This document shows, in pieces, positions 42,503 to 51,614 of a DNA stretch of 64,000 bases. The DNA is from Candidatus Woesearchaeota archaeon (GTDB taxonomy: Archaea > Nanobdellota > Nanobdellia > Woesearchaeales > DSVV01), in contig JACPTB010000006.1 in assembly GCA_016192995.1 (NCBI GenBank), forward strand, positions 97,318 through 161,317, in the 5' to 3' direction. Below the pieces are notes generated by a model. It worked only from the letters and a program-made list of their open reading frames with translations. It had not been told where the DNA came from and did not search any database. The position numbers were made by a program, and so were the translations under genes. Every line of letters starts with the position of its first letter. Position 1 is the first letter of the stretch.

Positions 42503-43987
42503 TTATTCTTGTTTAACAATCTCCCCTACAATACTCCTCAGCATATGCCCAATAATTTTCACAGAATATTTTTTCTTCAGTGCAACGCGTTCTTTAACAC
42601 CTACAATTAAAGGATACGTTCCTATCTGTCGTAAAAAGGTAGTTTTCCCATCATACACTTCAGCAATGCAGTCATGCAAAACAGTTCCAATCGGTACAAC
42701 ACGCTGGAGCATGGGATAATCAATTTCCTGCCTGATTTGATTGCGCCATTTCCAATAATACTGTTTGTTTTTCTTGAGGAATTTGTCGCCGCATTCTTCA
42801 TACAACTTAGTGCCTTCAAAAATAGCAGTCTGTCGTATATTAATTCGTCGTAACAATAACCCTTCATCAAGAATTTTCTTGAAATATTCCATGTTGATCT
42901 CATGGGTTTTTTTGGTTTCGCCTTTTAAGCCAAAGATAATATTAATGCCAGGCAAAAATTTAGGCATGCCATTGCTGCCTCGCTCAGCTCCGTATTTGTT
43001 GATGACTCTGATTGCTTTCATTGCAGTTTCAGCATTGCAATTCAAAGTATTTTCACGGGTGACAACAGGATCAAAACTTTCAACGCCAAATGCGGCAATA
43101 TTTCCAGATGTGCAATAGTTTACTATTGCTTTAGTTATCTCCTCGCCTTTTTTAGTAGGAACAAAAATAGGATTGACATTATCTATATGTAAAATTTCAA
43201 TATCAGGGCAGGTTTTTCTAATATCTTGTAGTAATTCAATGACATTTGGTACAGAATAAAAGCAGGTTTGTTTCCCTAATCTAAAATTTCGTTCGCCAAG
43301 ATCATACAATGCTTTGATTTCAGCAACAATATCATCTTTATTTCGATAGGCAACTTTTGCTTTTAATGGCTCAGTGCAAAAACTGCATTTGCCAACATTG
43401 CATCCTTTGCCAGTTTCTATCTCAATTATTTTATAATTGAGAATTTGTTTGACCACTTCGGCTCCTGTAATGCTATAGCGTTTGATTTCATCATAGGAAA
43501 ACGCAAAGGCTTTTTCCTCGTCAAACAAATGTTTAGGTATTTTTTCAAAGAATTTCCCTCCAAACATTTGCGTTCCAAATATAGCAGGTCCAGTTAATAT
43601 TTTTTTACAGGAAATTTTAAGATCAGTGAGCAATCTGCTTACTTCAATAATAGTTCCAGGTGTTCCAGTAAGATATTTTCCAGGCACATGCACGCCTAAA
43701 TTAATAATCAGTTCAGATGTTTCAGTAATTATTTGATAAAGGCGAGGAGAATTTACGGTCAGATTAAAAACACTAATATCAGTTTTCTGATGCAATTTTG
43801 TTTCAGGAATCTTATTACGATATTTATAAAACAATCTAAGATCATCAATAGTCACATAATAAATAGTTTCTTCAGGATATTTAGTTTTGAAATACCCATA
43901 GAGATAACGAGGATATGTTCCTAAATAAGGAGGCACGCCTAATCCAGATGGTTCATCAGTGTAACAGTCTAATATGGTAATTGCCAT
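42503..43987 (-). CDS. radical SAM protein (COG1031-like)
   Basis: 494 residues from the ATG at 43987, which has a TATA-like GATATAATTA 26-27 nt upstream; ATG 44005 lacks one. The cluster motif is ETGKGCNVGKCSFCTEP, with C-x4-C-x2-C instead of the common C-x3-C-x2-C. The N-terminal 180 residues resemble a cobalamin-type lead domain; RLGKQTCFYSVPNVIELLQD and FGVESFDPVVTRENTLNC follow; the C-terminus has a helix-hairpin-helix-like VKIIGHMLRSIVGEI. The group is common in Euryarchaeota and DPANN, function unknown, possibly nucleic-acid modification. Confidence 0.87.
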   Translation of the reverse strand: MAITILDCYTDEPSGLGVPPYLGTYPRYLYGYFKTKYPEETIYYVTIDDLRLFYKYRNKIPETKLHQKTDISVFNLTVNSPRLYQIITETSELIINLGVHVPGKYLTGTPGTIIEVSRLLTDLKISCKKILTGPAIFGTQMFGGKFFEKIPKHLFDEEKAFAFSYDEIKRYSITGAEVVKQILNYKIIEIETGKGCNVGKCSFCTEPLKAKVAYRNKDDIVAEIKALYDLGERNFRLGKQTCFYSVPNVIELLQDIRKTCPDIEILHIDNVNPIFVPTKKGEEITKAIVNYCTSGNIAAFGVESFDPVVTRENTLNCNAETAMKAIRVINKYGAERGSNGMPKFLPGINIIFGLKGETKKTHEINMEYFKKILDEGLLLRRINIRQTAIFEGTKLYEECGDKFLKKNKQYYWKWRNQIRQEIDYPMLQRVVPIGTVLHDCIAEVYDGKTTFLRQIGTYPLIVGVKERVALKKKYSVKIIGHMLRSIVGEIVKQE

Positions 43988-43989
43988 GG

Positions 43990-44056
43990 TAAAAATTCCA
44001 ATCATGTAATAATTATATCAATAATACTTCATCGCTTCCAGTGATTGGAATTTTTA
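43990..44056. promoter_or_regulatory. 15-bp inverted repeat flanking the radical SAM promoter
   Basis: TAAAAATTCCAATCA (43990-44004) and its exact complement TGATTGGAATTTTTA (44042-44056) are separated by 37 bp that contain the TATA-like element. The inner copy lies over the predicted start site, the outer one upstream. Two operator half sites bound by one looping or dimeric regulator would fit. Confidence 0.5.
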
Positions 44057-44109
44057 GTTCATTTAAAAACTTTTATATATCAGTACTACTTGTTTATGAC
44101 TAATCAAAA

Positions 44110-44335
44110 GGACTCTGCCCCGAATGTATTGCGTAGCAATATACCATCAAAGAAAGTCAAATGTTATCAAATACTTTCTTTGATCAGTAAAGTTTTTGGT
44201 GCCATGCTTGTGATTATCCTTCAAATTAATAAGTGGGAAAAAAGGAAATTCCAATAGGAATTTTTTCCTTGTTATAAACAAGTGGGATAATCACGGCACC
44301 AAAACCGAGGCTATGCCGAGATTCGGGGCAGAGCC
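44110..44335. repeat. nested palindromic element, family A with arm insertion (A3)
   Basis: GGACTCTGCCCCGAAT ... ATTCGGGGCAGAGCC ends, arms TTTTTGGTGCCATGCTTGTG / CACGGCACCAAAACC and core GGGAAAAAAGGAAATTCC. Compared with A2, about 63 bp (44127-44189) are inserted in the left arm. The insert contains a perfect 12-bp hairpin, ATCAAAGAAAGT / ACTTTCTTTGAT, with a 15-nt loop. Lies just upstream of the surface-protein gene at 44351. Confidence 0.9.
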
Positions 44336-44350
44336 ATCAAAAGGGGTAGT

Positions 44351-45781
44351 ATGAGAAAACAAATCTTTAAAGTATTTATACTTGTTATTTTTATTGTAGT
44401 TGTAGTAACTGCTACAATAAAGATAACAGTAGCGAAAATTGATTATGGTTCTAGAAATGGGATTAAATTATGCTCTTTAAATTATGATTGTGGTGTGGCT
44501 GATGGTGTTTGCCCAGGATTGTACGATAATCCAGGTAAAAATCCGATTGAAGTAGGTTCAACGTTAGTGTGCAGCGCAGATGATCCGGATTGTTGCAGTG
44601 CAGATTTCTGGAATACCAATAAAAAGAAAGCAGATGGAACTTCATATCCTTCAATGTTCTGGATGCCTGAAGTAAAAGGCAATGCAGTTGATGCAAAGCA
44701 TTTATGTTGCGGTAATGCGCCTAATGAATTTTATAAAACTGGTCAGTTTGATAATGGAGTTGGATGTTGCAATGGCCAGAAAGATGCAGTTCATGAAGGT
44801 GAATGTTATCGCGATATTTGGGAAGAGTATCCTAAAGATAAAAAAGATAAGCAAGGTAAAGATCAACAGGGTAAACTGGGTATTTGTAATCCAAAACCAG
44901 GTAGCAAAAAAACACATTGTCCAGAAATTAATGGTCAACGATATGCAAATGTTGGTGGTAAATTTATTCGTGTTAAAGATATAACAATACCTCCGGAAAT
45001 TGTTTGCACTATCCCAGATGCGCAAATTCCAAAGGGCCAGCCAGCGCCTGCTTGTACTACGTGTGAAATTCTATTTGGAAAAGGTTATATCTTAAATGAA
45101 GCAGGCGAATGTGTATTTCAGGCAGAATTTAAGGATATTACGGTTCTGGTTTACAAACAAGTTTCTGGAAAAGCAGTAGGTTTATCAGGGGTTACTGTTG
45201 AAGTAAGCAGTTTAGTGACAGATGAAACCCTTAAAACCACGGAAAATATGCTTCTTGATACCAAGGTAACTGATGAGGCAGGCAAAGCAAAGCTTAAAAC
45301 AAAAGCAATGCCTGAAGTAACGATTAGTGTTAATAAAGTTGGCTTTGAAGGCCAGGCAAAGAAAGTTAAAACTGATAAAACAGGAACTGAGAGCTTTACT
45401 TTGAAAAAATCAACTGAATGTATGCCTGATTGCACAAGAAATGATGGTTATTGTCATGCTGAGTGCTATGGTATTAATGACTGTACGTGGAATACAGAAG
45501 TATATGGTTCGCAATCAAGTTATATTTGTGATGTTAGTAAAATAAAATTAGGCAAAGGTTGGGAAGCAAATTCTGTTAAATATGGGAAAGTATATTGTTG
45601 CACCGGCAACACTCCTGATAAGTTAACTCCTCTAGTGCCAGTAAAGAAACTGAGTGAAAGTGATACTATTAAAACACCAGAGCAGGGAGTACCTCAAGTG
45701 CAGACGTATAGCAGATTAGCTATTGGTCCTAATGGAAAGCCAGTTGTAATTTACATCAGTGTCTGGGAACCTAAACAATAA
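44351..45781 (+). CDS. Cys-rich secreted protein with carboxypeptidase-regulatory-like domain
   Basis: 476 residues. Signal anchor at 6-28 (FKVFILVIFIVVVVTATIKI). Cys-rich modules follow on both sides of an Ig-like/carboxypeptidase-regulatory domain (about 259-350: FKDITVLVYKQVSGKAVGLS ... TVEVSS ... EAGKAKLKTK), the type that folds as a beta sandwich. About 30 Cys, many as adjacent pairs (CCSAD, CCGN, CCNG), suggest extensive disulfides. Probably surface-displayed; it precedes the pilin genes. GGGG ribosome site. Confidence 0.8.
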   Translation: MRKQIFKVFILVIFIVVVVTATIKITVAKIDYGSRNGIKLCSLNYDCGVADGVCPGLYDNPGKNPIEVGSTLVCSADDPDCCSADFWNTNKKKADGTSYPSMFWMPEVKGNAVDAKHLCCGNAPNEFYKTGQFDNGVGCCNGQKDAVHEGECYRDIWEEYPKDKKDKQGKDQQGKLGICNPKPGSKKTHCPEINGQRYANVGGKFIRVKDITIPPEIVCTIPDAQIPKGQPAPACTTCEILFGKGYILNEAGECVFQAEFKDITVLVYKQVSGKAVGLSGVTVEVSSLVTDETLKTTENMLLDTKVTDEAGKAKLKTKAMPEVTISVNKVGFEGQAKKVKTDKTGTESFTLKKSTECMPDCTRNDGYCHAECYGINDCTWNTEVYGSQSSYICDVSKIKLGKGWEANSVKYGKVYCCTGNTPDKLTPLVPVKKLSESDTIKTPEQGVPQVQTYSRLAIGPNGKPVVIYISVWEPKQ

Positions 45782-45827
45782 GTACGTAATAAATTAACTT
45801 TTTATACTTGGTTGTATCTGGAACGTT

Positions 45828-46460
45828 ATGTTCAATAAGATGTTCAGAGACATTTACAAAATTATGGTTACTGCCAACTTCAGGAAGAAAAAGGGTTACT
45901 TCTTTACTATGGATTCAATTATAGCTCTTTTTATTCTGGTTATTGGGATGAGTGTTATATTTGCATTTAAAGTATCAGAACCTCCTACGCAGCAATCTGA
46001 AATTTACAGCTTGGATTTAATGAATTTTCTTGCAAAAACAAAAATTAAAGAAATCAATGATCAGTATGTTTTTGATTTAATTAACAAAGATATTATTAGA
46101 AACACTGAGAATACCGTGCTTGAACAGCTAGCAGAATTCAATTATCGCTATCAAAAAGATCCAGCTTCATGTCCAGGTGCAGAAGATTGTTTAATGACAG
46201 CTAAAAAATTATCAGAAAAGTTAACTGCAAAACTTGTTCCTCAGCAATACGGCTTTAAGATTTCAATATACGAGCCTTTGCCGCCGGGGGTTGTCGGTAA
46301 AGGAACAACAACGCTGATCTATGAAAACAAGCAAGGTATAAAATTAGAAAATGCGCGAGTTATTTTGCCCGTAAGAAGATTAGTTCATGGTTTATATGAA
46401 GATGCTGCAGGTGCATCTATTTATGGTCCTTATCTTGGCGAGGTTGTTTTATGGCAATAA
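45828..46460 (+). CDS. type IV pilin-like protein (class III signal peptide)
   Basis: 210 residues. The prepilin motif is RKKKG/YFFTMDSIIALFILV: positively charged leader, cleavage after G23, then a hydrophobic helix to about 48 that forms the filament core. A soluble domain follows. The start is fixed by CTTTTTATAC centred 26 nt before the ATG (leaderless). Residues 7-16 (RDIYKIMVTA) are encoded by a 30-bp remnant of repeat family B. The next pilin-like gene overlaps it by 10 bp. Confidence 0.82.
   Translation: MFNKMFRDIYKIMVTANFRKKKGYFFTMDSIIALFILVIGMSVIFAFKVSEPPTQQSEIYSLDLMNFLAKTKIKEINDQYVFDLINKDIIRNTENTVLEQLAEFNYRYQKDPASCPGAEDCLMTAKKLSEKLTAKLVPQQYGFKISIYEPLPPGVVGKGTTTLIYENKQGIKLENARVILPVRRLVHGLYEDAAGASIYGPYLGEVVLWQ
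45846..45875 (+). repeat. truncated end of a family B element inside the pilin gene
   Basis: 30 bp match the left end of element B1 at 27 positions, including an uninterrupted CAAAATTATGGTTACTGCC (19 nt). No other part of the element is present. It is read in frame as residues 7-16 of the prepilin leader. Confidence 0.75.
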
Positions 46461-47389
46461 AACTACCTAAATTACATAAAAAAGGATTTTTCTTTACGTT
46501 TCTTGCTACCATCATAGTTTCTATCTTTTTCATCCAGTTTGTTGCAATTCCTCAAGCTCAAAATTCAGAAAAAGTTGAAACTGACAAAATTAAGATAGCA
46601 TTGATTGATGATTTTGCCAAAACATTAGTCGATAAATATATTCCTAGTTTATTGGCTTCCACAACAAAGCAAATTTTCATAGATACTATGAAAAAAGGTA
46701 AAGTTCCGTTTGCTGGTTTTGATGCCCAATATCCTCAGTTAATGAAAAAGAACATTGATCCTCACCTTCAGCTTGTCAATGAAATTGCTAATCGTGATCT
46801 TAATATAAATACAGAACTCACCTTAAAACAATATGCTATTAAGCAGGTTAGCCCGTATTTGGTTGAAATTACTGCAGAAATGGAATTAAAAATTGCATCG
46901 TTGCAAGGAGACATTAAATTTGAATTTGGCTCGCCCACTGTTAGTGTTGGAACCAATCTTTCAATTATTGGTTTGAAGGATCCTTTGTTTGTAGCAACAT
47001 TAGGATCATACGAAGATGCACGTATTATTAATGCAACAAACATTGTGAGTTGGGGTGCTGAAAATACCTCTATTTTTATGGAAAATGAAGATTATCGCGC
47101 TAATAGTGGAGCTCCTGACTTTTTAGGAAGATTTACTGGTAACTTGGCACATTCATCTTATGGTATTGAATCATTAATTGATCGAAATAATCCTTTATTT
47201 GGTGGCGGAGAAGATTATGTTGATGTTGATTACCGTTTTTTACCTAGAAAAGGAGAATGTAAAGACGGCGAGATCCCAGATCTTTTGCAAGTAAGTGGTT
47301 TTGGTGGTAATTTTTGGCTTGATCAAAACCATTTAACATTATATGATGTCAAAGGAACAGTACCATGGGGTTGTAAGAAAGAAGGATAA
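46451..47389 (+). CDS. second pilin-like protein of the same operon
   Basis: 312 residues. Short basic leader PKLHKKG (cleavage after G12) followed by FFFTFLATIIVSIFFIQFVA, again a prepilin-type arrangement. The soluble part is mixed with a C-terminal segment RKGECKDGEIPDLL and a final VPWGCKKEG, giving one Cys pair. The start overlaps the end of the previous pilin gene by 10 bp. Probably a minor pilin or an assembly component. Confidence 0.75.
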   Translation: MAIKLPKLHKKGFFFTFLATIIVSIFFIQFVAIPQAQNSEKVETDKIKIALIDDFAKTLVDKYIPSLLASTTKQIFIDTMKKGKVPFAGFDAQYPQLMKKNIDPHLQLVNEIANRDLNINTELTLKQYAIKQVSPYLVEITAEMELKIASLQGDIKFEFGSPTVSVGTNLSIIGLKDPLFVATLGSYEDARIINATNIVSWGAENTSIFMENEDYRANSGAPDFLGRFTGNLAHSSYGIESLIDRNNPLFGGGEDYVDVDYRFLPRKGECKDGEIPDLLQVSGFGGNFWLDQNHLTLYDVKGTVPWGCKKEG

Positions 47390-47471
47390 GATTACAACTT
47401 TTCAACATAAATGACACTACTATGCTTTAGTAACGAAAGTTTTTATAGCTCTGAACTCCTGTCAGTATGAA

Positions 47472-47918
47472 ATGCCAGTACAAGATGAGGTATTAACTAC
47501 TGATGTAGATACCTTTCTAGAGCTTGTAAAGCAAAAAAAGAAGATTACGGTAGCTGATGCTGCAAAATTATTGAATACTCCTCTTGCTACTATTCAATCA
47601 TGGACTGATTTTCTTGTTGAAGAAAAGATTTTAGGATTAGAGTATAAGTTTACAACGCCTTATATTTATGCTATTGAAGAAAAAGCAAAAGATGTTGGTA
47701 TGCAGTCAATAGGTTTTGAATCAAAAGAAGCATTTTTTGAAAAAGCAAGGGGAAAAGGGATACGTGAAGGCCATATACAATTATTATGGGCTAAATACTT
47801 AGCTACAAACAAAGAATTAATAAGGCAGAAATTCTTTGAAAAGGCAGAAGCCAAAGGTCTGGCCAGAGAAAAAGTCGCAGTGTTATGGGAACGGTATTAT
47901 GCAGTGCTTGAAAGTTAA
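47472..47918 (+). CDS. winged-helix protein of the pilus locus
   Basis: 148 residues. Residues 10-70 form a winged helix (FLELVKQKKKITVADAAKLL, TPLATIQSWTDFLVEEKILG). The C-terminal half holds two similar helical repeats: FFEKARGKGIREGHIQLLWA and FFEKAEAKGLAREKVAVLWE, about 30 residues apart. Leaderless start (GTTTTTATAG 26 nt upstream). It precedes the assembly ATPase genes by two genes, so it may be a regulator or a structural cytosolic component. Confidence 0.7.
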   Translation: MPVQDEVLTTDVDTFLELVKQKKKITVADAAKLLNTPLATIQSWTDFLVEEKILGLEYKFTTPYIYAIEEKAKDVGMQSIGFESKEAFFEKARGKGIREGHIQLLWAKYLATNKELIRQKFFEKAEAKGLAREKVAVLWERYYAVLES

Positions 47919-47930
47919 AAGAGGATACTT

Positions 47931-49040
47931 ATGGACATTGATGCATTTTTAGAAACAGAAAAAGACAAAATGGAAAAATCTGCTGGTCCAAAAGCAGTTA
48001 TTAAGCAGCAGGGGCTTTCTATTAAAAGCAATACTATTGAAGATCAGCTTGATAAATTGCAGCAAATGTTAGCGCAGAACAAATTTAAGGATGCTGGAGA
48101 TCTTTACATGCAGGTTAAAGAGCGTTTTACTAATTTAACCAAAACGCAGATTGAAGAAAAAAATTTTATCCATAAAAAACTCTCGCAGTTAAATGAGGCA
48201 TTAACCATTCAGCTTTCTCAAGTCATGGTAGATGTCGACAAAAAAGCTCAAATGATTGAAAATCTGCTGATGAAAGGAGAAGGATATCTTAAGGAAGGAA
48301 AGCTTGAAGTGGCAGATGAGATGTATAAACAAGTTAAGCAGGTGTTTGATCAGTTGCCTGATGTGTTTTTAGAGAAAAGATTGCGGTTAGAAAATAATAT
48401 TATGAATTTTTTTAGCAGATTGAATATAGAAAATGCTAAGAAAATGCTTGAAAACTTTGAAAGAACAAAAAAAGAAGTTCAGGGATTGCTTGACCATGGT
48501 TTCCAGCAAGTGCAGGTAGGAAGATTGGATCTAGCTAAAAAAGATTATCTTAAAATAAATCAGTTGTATAGTAAATTGCCGAGTGGCTTTATGTATGATA
48601 AATTAATGTTGTACAAGCAAATTCTCAAATTATATAACGAGGCTGAACTTAATCTTGAAATCAAGGCATTATCTTCAGAGCTTGCAGAATTAGAAAAAGC
48701 GATGGCTGGCTCAAGTTCTGCGCCAAAACCAAGTGCTATCCCTCCACCAGGAAGTGCAGGAACAATACCAGTTCCACTCAGTAAAACAGCAACTAATCCT
48801 CCAGCGCCAAAGCCAGGTATTACTCAGAATGTAAGTGAAGCTCCGTCAAAACCAGGAGCAGCTCCATCAGCTCCAATAACTCCTTCAAAACCAGTCTTTA
48901 AAGTAAATAATGAAATCACTCCTGAACATCTGGAGAATCCTCCTCAAATGCAGGAAGTTCCTAATCAAGCAAAAAAATTAGAAGTGCCTCCGACACCCCA
49001 GAAAAAAGGGATGTTTGGATTTATGAAAAAGAGTAAATAA
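47931..49040 (+). CDS. coiled-coil protein with Pro-rich tail, pilus locus
   Basis: 369 residues. Residues 1-250 are helical with three related segments (DAGDLYMQVKERFTNLTKTQ, VADEMYKQVKQVFDQLPDVF, LAKKDYLKINQLYSKLPSGF), a TPR-like or coiled-coil repeat. Residues 255-345 are Pro/Ala/Ser-rich and disordered; the end KKGMFGFMKKSK is basic. No membrane segment. Between the wHTH gene and the assembly ATPase, so a cytosolic partner of the pilus machine is likely. Confidence 0.65.
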   Translation: MDIDAFLETEKDKMEKSAGPKAVIKQQGLSIKSNTIEDQLDKLQQMLAQNKFKDAGDLYMQVKERFTNLTKTQIEEKNFIHKKLSQLNEALTIQLSQVMVDVDKKAQMIENLLMKGEGYLKEGKLEVADEMYKQVKQVFDQLPDVFLEKRLRLENNIMNFFSRLNIENAKKMLENFERTKKEVQGLLDHGFQQVQVGRLDLAKKDYLKINQLYSKLPSGFMYDKLMLYKQILKLYNEAELNLEIKALSSELAELEKAMAGSSSAPKPSAIPPPGSAGTIPVPLSKTATNPPAPKPGITQNVSEAPSKPGAAPSAPITPSKPVFKVNNEITPEHLENPPQMQEVPNQAKKLEVPPTPQKKGMFGFMKKSK

Positions 49041-49110
49041 CAATATACTCTCATTATAGTCAATAGATAAATATTTTTTAACCATAGCAGGTGGTGTGTA
49101 GGGGATAGAT

Positions 49111-50577
49111 GTGGAAGAAAATGTACAAAGTAATGTTGAAATTTTAGATAATTATCAATTAAATGTAAATAATATTCTGGTAGATATTAAAATAGAATTT
49201 TCCGAAGAAGACACCGTGCCAAGATACGTGGTTAATATTACCAACATGAGTAAAATGACCACCTTAATTCTTGAAAAAATACGAGAAGAATTTATTTCTC
49301 AAGTAGGAACTGGCGTTACAGAATTAACTGAAGCTGGGGGCATTGAAGTCATTAAAGTGCAGTTTAAAAACGAGTTAGGCAGTCTTCTTAAAAAATATTT
49401 TCCTAACGCAGACCAGCGCACTAAAGATATGCTGATTAATTATGTTATCGAGCAGAATCTTGGATTAGGCAATGTTGAAATTCTCTTAAAAGATAAGAAT
49501 ATTGAAGAAATTGTTATCAACGGTTCAAAAGATTCTATTTGGATTTATCACAAGCGCCATGCGTGGCTGAAAACAAACATTGTTATTCCGCGTGAAGAAA
49601 GAATACGGCATTTTGCTACTATGATTGGAAGAGATGTGAACAAAGAAATAACTATTCTTAATCCTTTAATGGACGCGCATTTGAAAACAGGGGACAGGGT
49701 AAATGCAACATTGCTGCCAATCTCTTCTTTTGGGAATACTATTACTATCAGAAAATTTGCTGAAGAGCCATGGACCGTCGTAGATTTTATTAAGTCAGGA
49801 ACTTTTGATTATAATGCTGCAGCGTTAGTGTGGCTGTGCATGCAGAATGAATTATCAGTGCTTGTCGTAGGAGGTACAGGTTCAGGAAAAACTTCGATGC
49901 TTAATGTAGTTTCAAGTTTTATGCCTCCCAATCAAAGGATAATTTCTATTGAAGATACCCGTGAGCTTCGTTTGCCAAAAACATTGCATTGGGTGCCTAT
50001 GGAAACACGTTTGCCTAATCCTGAAGGCAAAGGCGGGATTTCAATGTTAGACCTTGTTGTTAATTCTTTAAGGATGAGGCCGGATAGAATTATCATGGGA
50101 GAAATTAGAAGGCAGGCAGAAGCAGAAGTTCTTTTCGAGGCAATGCATACAGGGCATTCAGTCTATGGCACCTTTCACGCAAACGATGCTGACGAAACTA
50201 TTACAAGGCTTACAAACCCGCCTATTAACATTCCTCCTCTGGTGCTTCCTTCATTAAGCGCTCTTTTAGTGCAAAATCGAAACAGACGCACGAATAAAAG
50301 AAGAACCTTTCAGTTTGCAGAAATTCTTCCTAATGGAAAGCCAAATATAGTGCTGCAGCATAATCCTATCACTGATAAGCTGGAAAAAGTAGGGAATTTT
50401 CAAGTGATTACTAAAACATTGAAGTTATTTGCAGGAATTACCCCTGAAGATATGCAGAAAGACATTGAAGAAAAAATAAGAGTGCTGAAATATCTTGTTG
50501 ACAATGAAATCAAAGATTTAAATTCAATAGGTTTAATCATGTCAAAGTATTATTTAGGCAAATTGAAAATAAATTAA
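49111..50577 (+). CDS. type II/IV secretion system ATPase (archaeal pilus/archaellum type)
   Basis: 488 residues, GTG start with GGGG 8-10 nt upstream. The N-terminal domain is about 230 residues. Then the motor: Walker A VVGGTGSGKTSMLNVVSSFM (about 249-268), Asp box ISIEDTRELRLPKTLHWVPM, Walker B RPDRIIMGEIRRQAEAEVL and His box HTGHSVYGTFHANDADETIT. This is the FlaI/TadA/EppA-type hexameric ATPase that drives pilin assembly at the cytoplasmic face. Two membrane-platform genes follow. Confidence 0.95.
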   Translation: MEENVQSNVEILDNYQLNVNNILVDIKIEFSEEDTVPRYVVNITNMSKMTTLILEKIREEFISQVGTGVTELTEAGGIEVIKVQFKNELGSLLKKYFPNADQRTKDMLINYVIEQNLGLGNVEILLKDKNIEEIVINGSKDSIWIYHKRHAWLKTNIVIPREERIRHFATMIGRDVNKEITILNPLMDAHLKTGDRVNATLLPISSFGNTITIRKFAEEPWTVVDFIKSGTFDYNAAALVWLCMQNELSVLVVGGTGSGKTSMLNVVSSFMPPNQRIISIEDTRELRLPKTLHWVPMETRLPNPEGKGGISMLDLVVNSLRMRPDRIIMGEIRRQAEAEVLFEAMHTGHSVYGTFHANDADETITRLTNPPINIPPLVLPSLSALLVQNRNRRTNKRRTFQFAEILPNGKPNIVLQHNPITDKLEKVGNFQVITKTLKLFAGITPEDMQKDIEEKIRVLKYLVDNEIKDLNSIGLIMSKYYLGKLKIN

Positions 50578-50605
50578 TATAATTTTGATAATTACAGGTG
50601 TTTCC

Positions 50606-51424
50606 ATGGATATTGTTCATACGATCTTGCATTTTTATCCTAAGGTAAAAACAGATCTTCGTATGGCATATATGAAAGATCGACCAGATATCTACATTAA
50701 AAAGTCCCTTAAAGGAGCAGCAACCTTTGGTATGGGTATGACGATATTCTTCTTTTTTATGTTTCAAACATTTAAGGTAAATCTTATCTTTCTTCTGCCG
50801 ACCTTTATTATTTTATGTATTGGTTTCTTCCATTTTTTTCTGCTGGTGCCAAAACAAAGGATATTAAAACGCCAGCGTGATCTTGACCGGGAAGTGCTTT
50901 TCGCGGGAAGATATTTACTGGTAAAATTAAACTCCGGTGTTCCTTTATTAAACGCGCTGTTGGATGCCTCTAAGAGTTATGGTGTTGCTAAACAATATTT
51001 CAAAGAAATAGTTGATGAAATTAATCTTGGAACACCGATTGAAAAAGCTATTGATAATGCAGTAAAATATTCTCCGTCAGTTAAATTCAGAAAAATAATG
51101 TTTCAAATAGGAAATGCCGTTAAAGTAGGCGTTGATGTAAGCAGGTCATTATCTGATACGCTGGAAGAAATTACCAATGAGCAAATGTCTGACATTCAAG
51201 CGTATGGTAAAAAATTAAATTCTCTTGCTTTATTTTATATGTTGCTCGCAGTTGTTGTTCCTTCGTTGGGGATGACAATATTTATTGTTATTGGCACGTT
51301 GGTAAATTTCTTAACTCCCGATACAGCTCCGCGTTTATTCGGCGTAGTATTGGGATTCCTTGTTTTTATTCAATTTATTTTTGTATCAATATTTAAAACA
51401 ACAAGATTATCGGTGAATATATGA
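50606..51424 (+). CDS. pilus assembly membrane protein, type II secretion F domain (first)
   Basis: 272 residues from the ATG at 50606 (MDIVHTIL); a TTG at 50585 is in frame but GGTG sits 6 nt before the ATG. Two helices near residues 45-85, a cytosolic four-helix F domain with FAGRYLLVKLNSGVPLLNAL and FQIGNAVKVGVDVSRSLSDT, then two helices at the end. This TadB/TadC/FlaJ-like platform protein receives energy from the ATPase. Separated from the second platform gene by repeat element B4. Confidence 0.88.
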   Translation: MDIVHTILHFYPKVKTDLRMAYMKDRPDIYIKKSLKGAATFGMGMTIFFFFMFQTFKVNLIFLLPTFIILCIGFFHFFLLVPKQRILKRQRDLDREVLFAGRYLLVKLNSGVPLLNALLDASKSYGVAKQYFKEIVDEINLGTPIEKAIDNAVKYSPSVKFRKIMFQIGNAVKVGVDVSRSLSDTLEEITNEQMSDIQAYGKKLNSLALFYMLLAVVVPSLGMTIFIVIGTLVNFLTPDTAPRLFGVVLGFLVFIQFIFVSIFKTTRLSVNI

Positions 51425-51433
51425 TATTGATAA

Positions 51434-51596
51434 AGAGAACTTTGCAAAATTATGGTTACTGCCTATTACGTGAGCATTTTCGAAATACTTATCGGGCAAT
51501 TTTCGAGGTTCCAGAGAGAAAATTGTTTTGTCAAACATATATCTCAATGCGAACTGGCAGTAACCCGAGCCTTGCGAGTATTTTGCAAAGTTCTCT
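51434..51596. repeat. nested palindromic element, family B (B4)
   Basis: AGAGAACTTTGCAAAAT / ATTTTGCAAAGTTCTCT ends, GGTTACTGCC / GGCAGTAACC arms, extra CGAGCCTTGCGAGT in the right arm and core GGCAATTTTCGAGGTTCCAG then AGAGAAAATTG. It lies inside the pilus operon, 9 nt after one platform gene and 18 nt before the next, so it is transcribed with the operon. Confidence 0.9.
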
Positions 51597-51614
51597 AAAG
51601 GTAGTGGTGAATCC

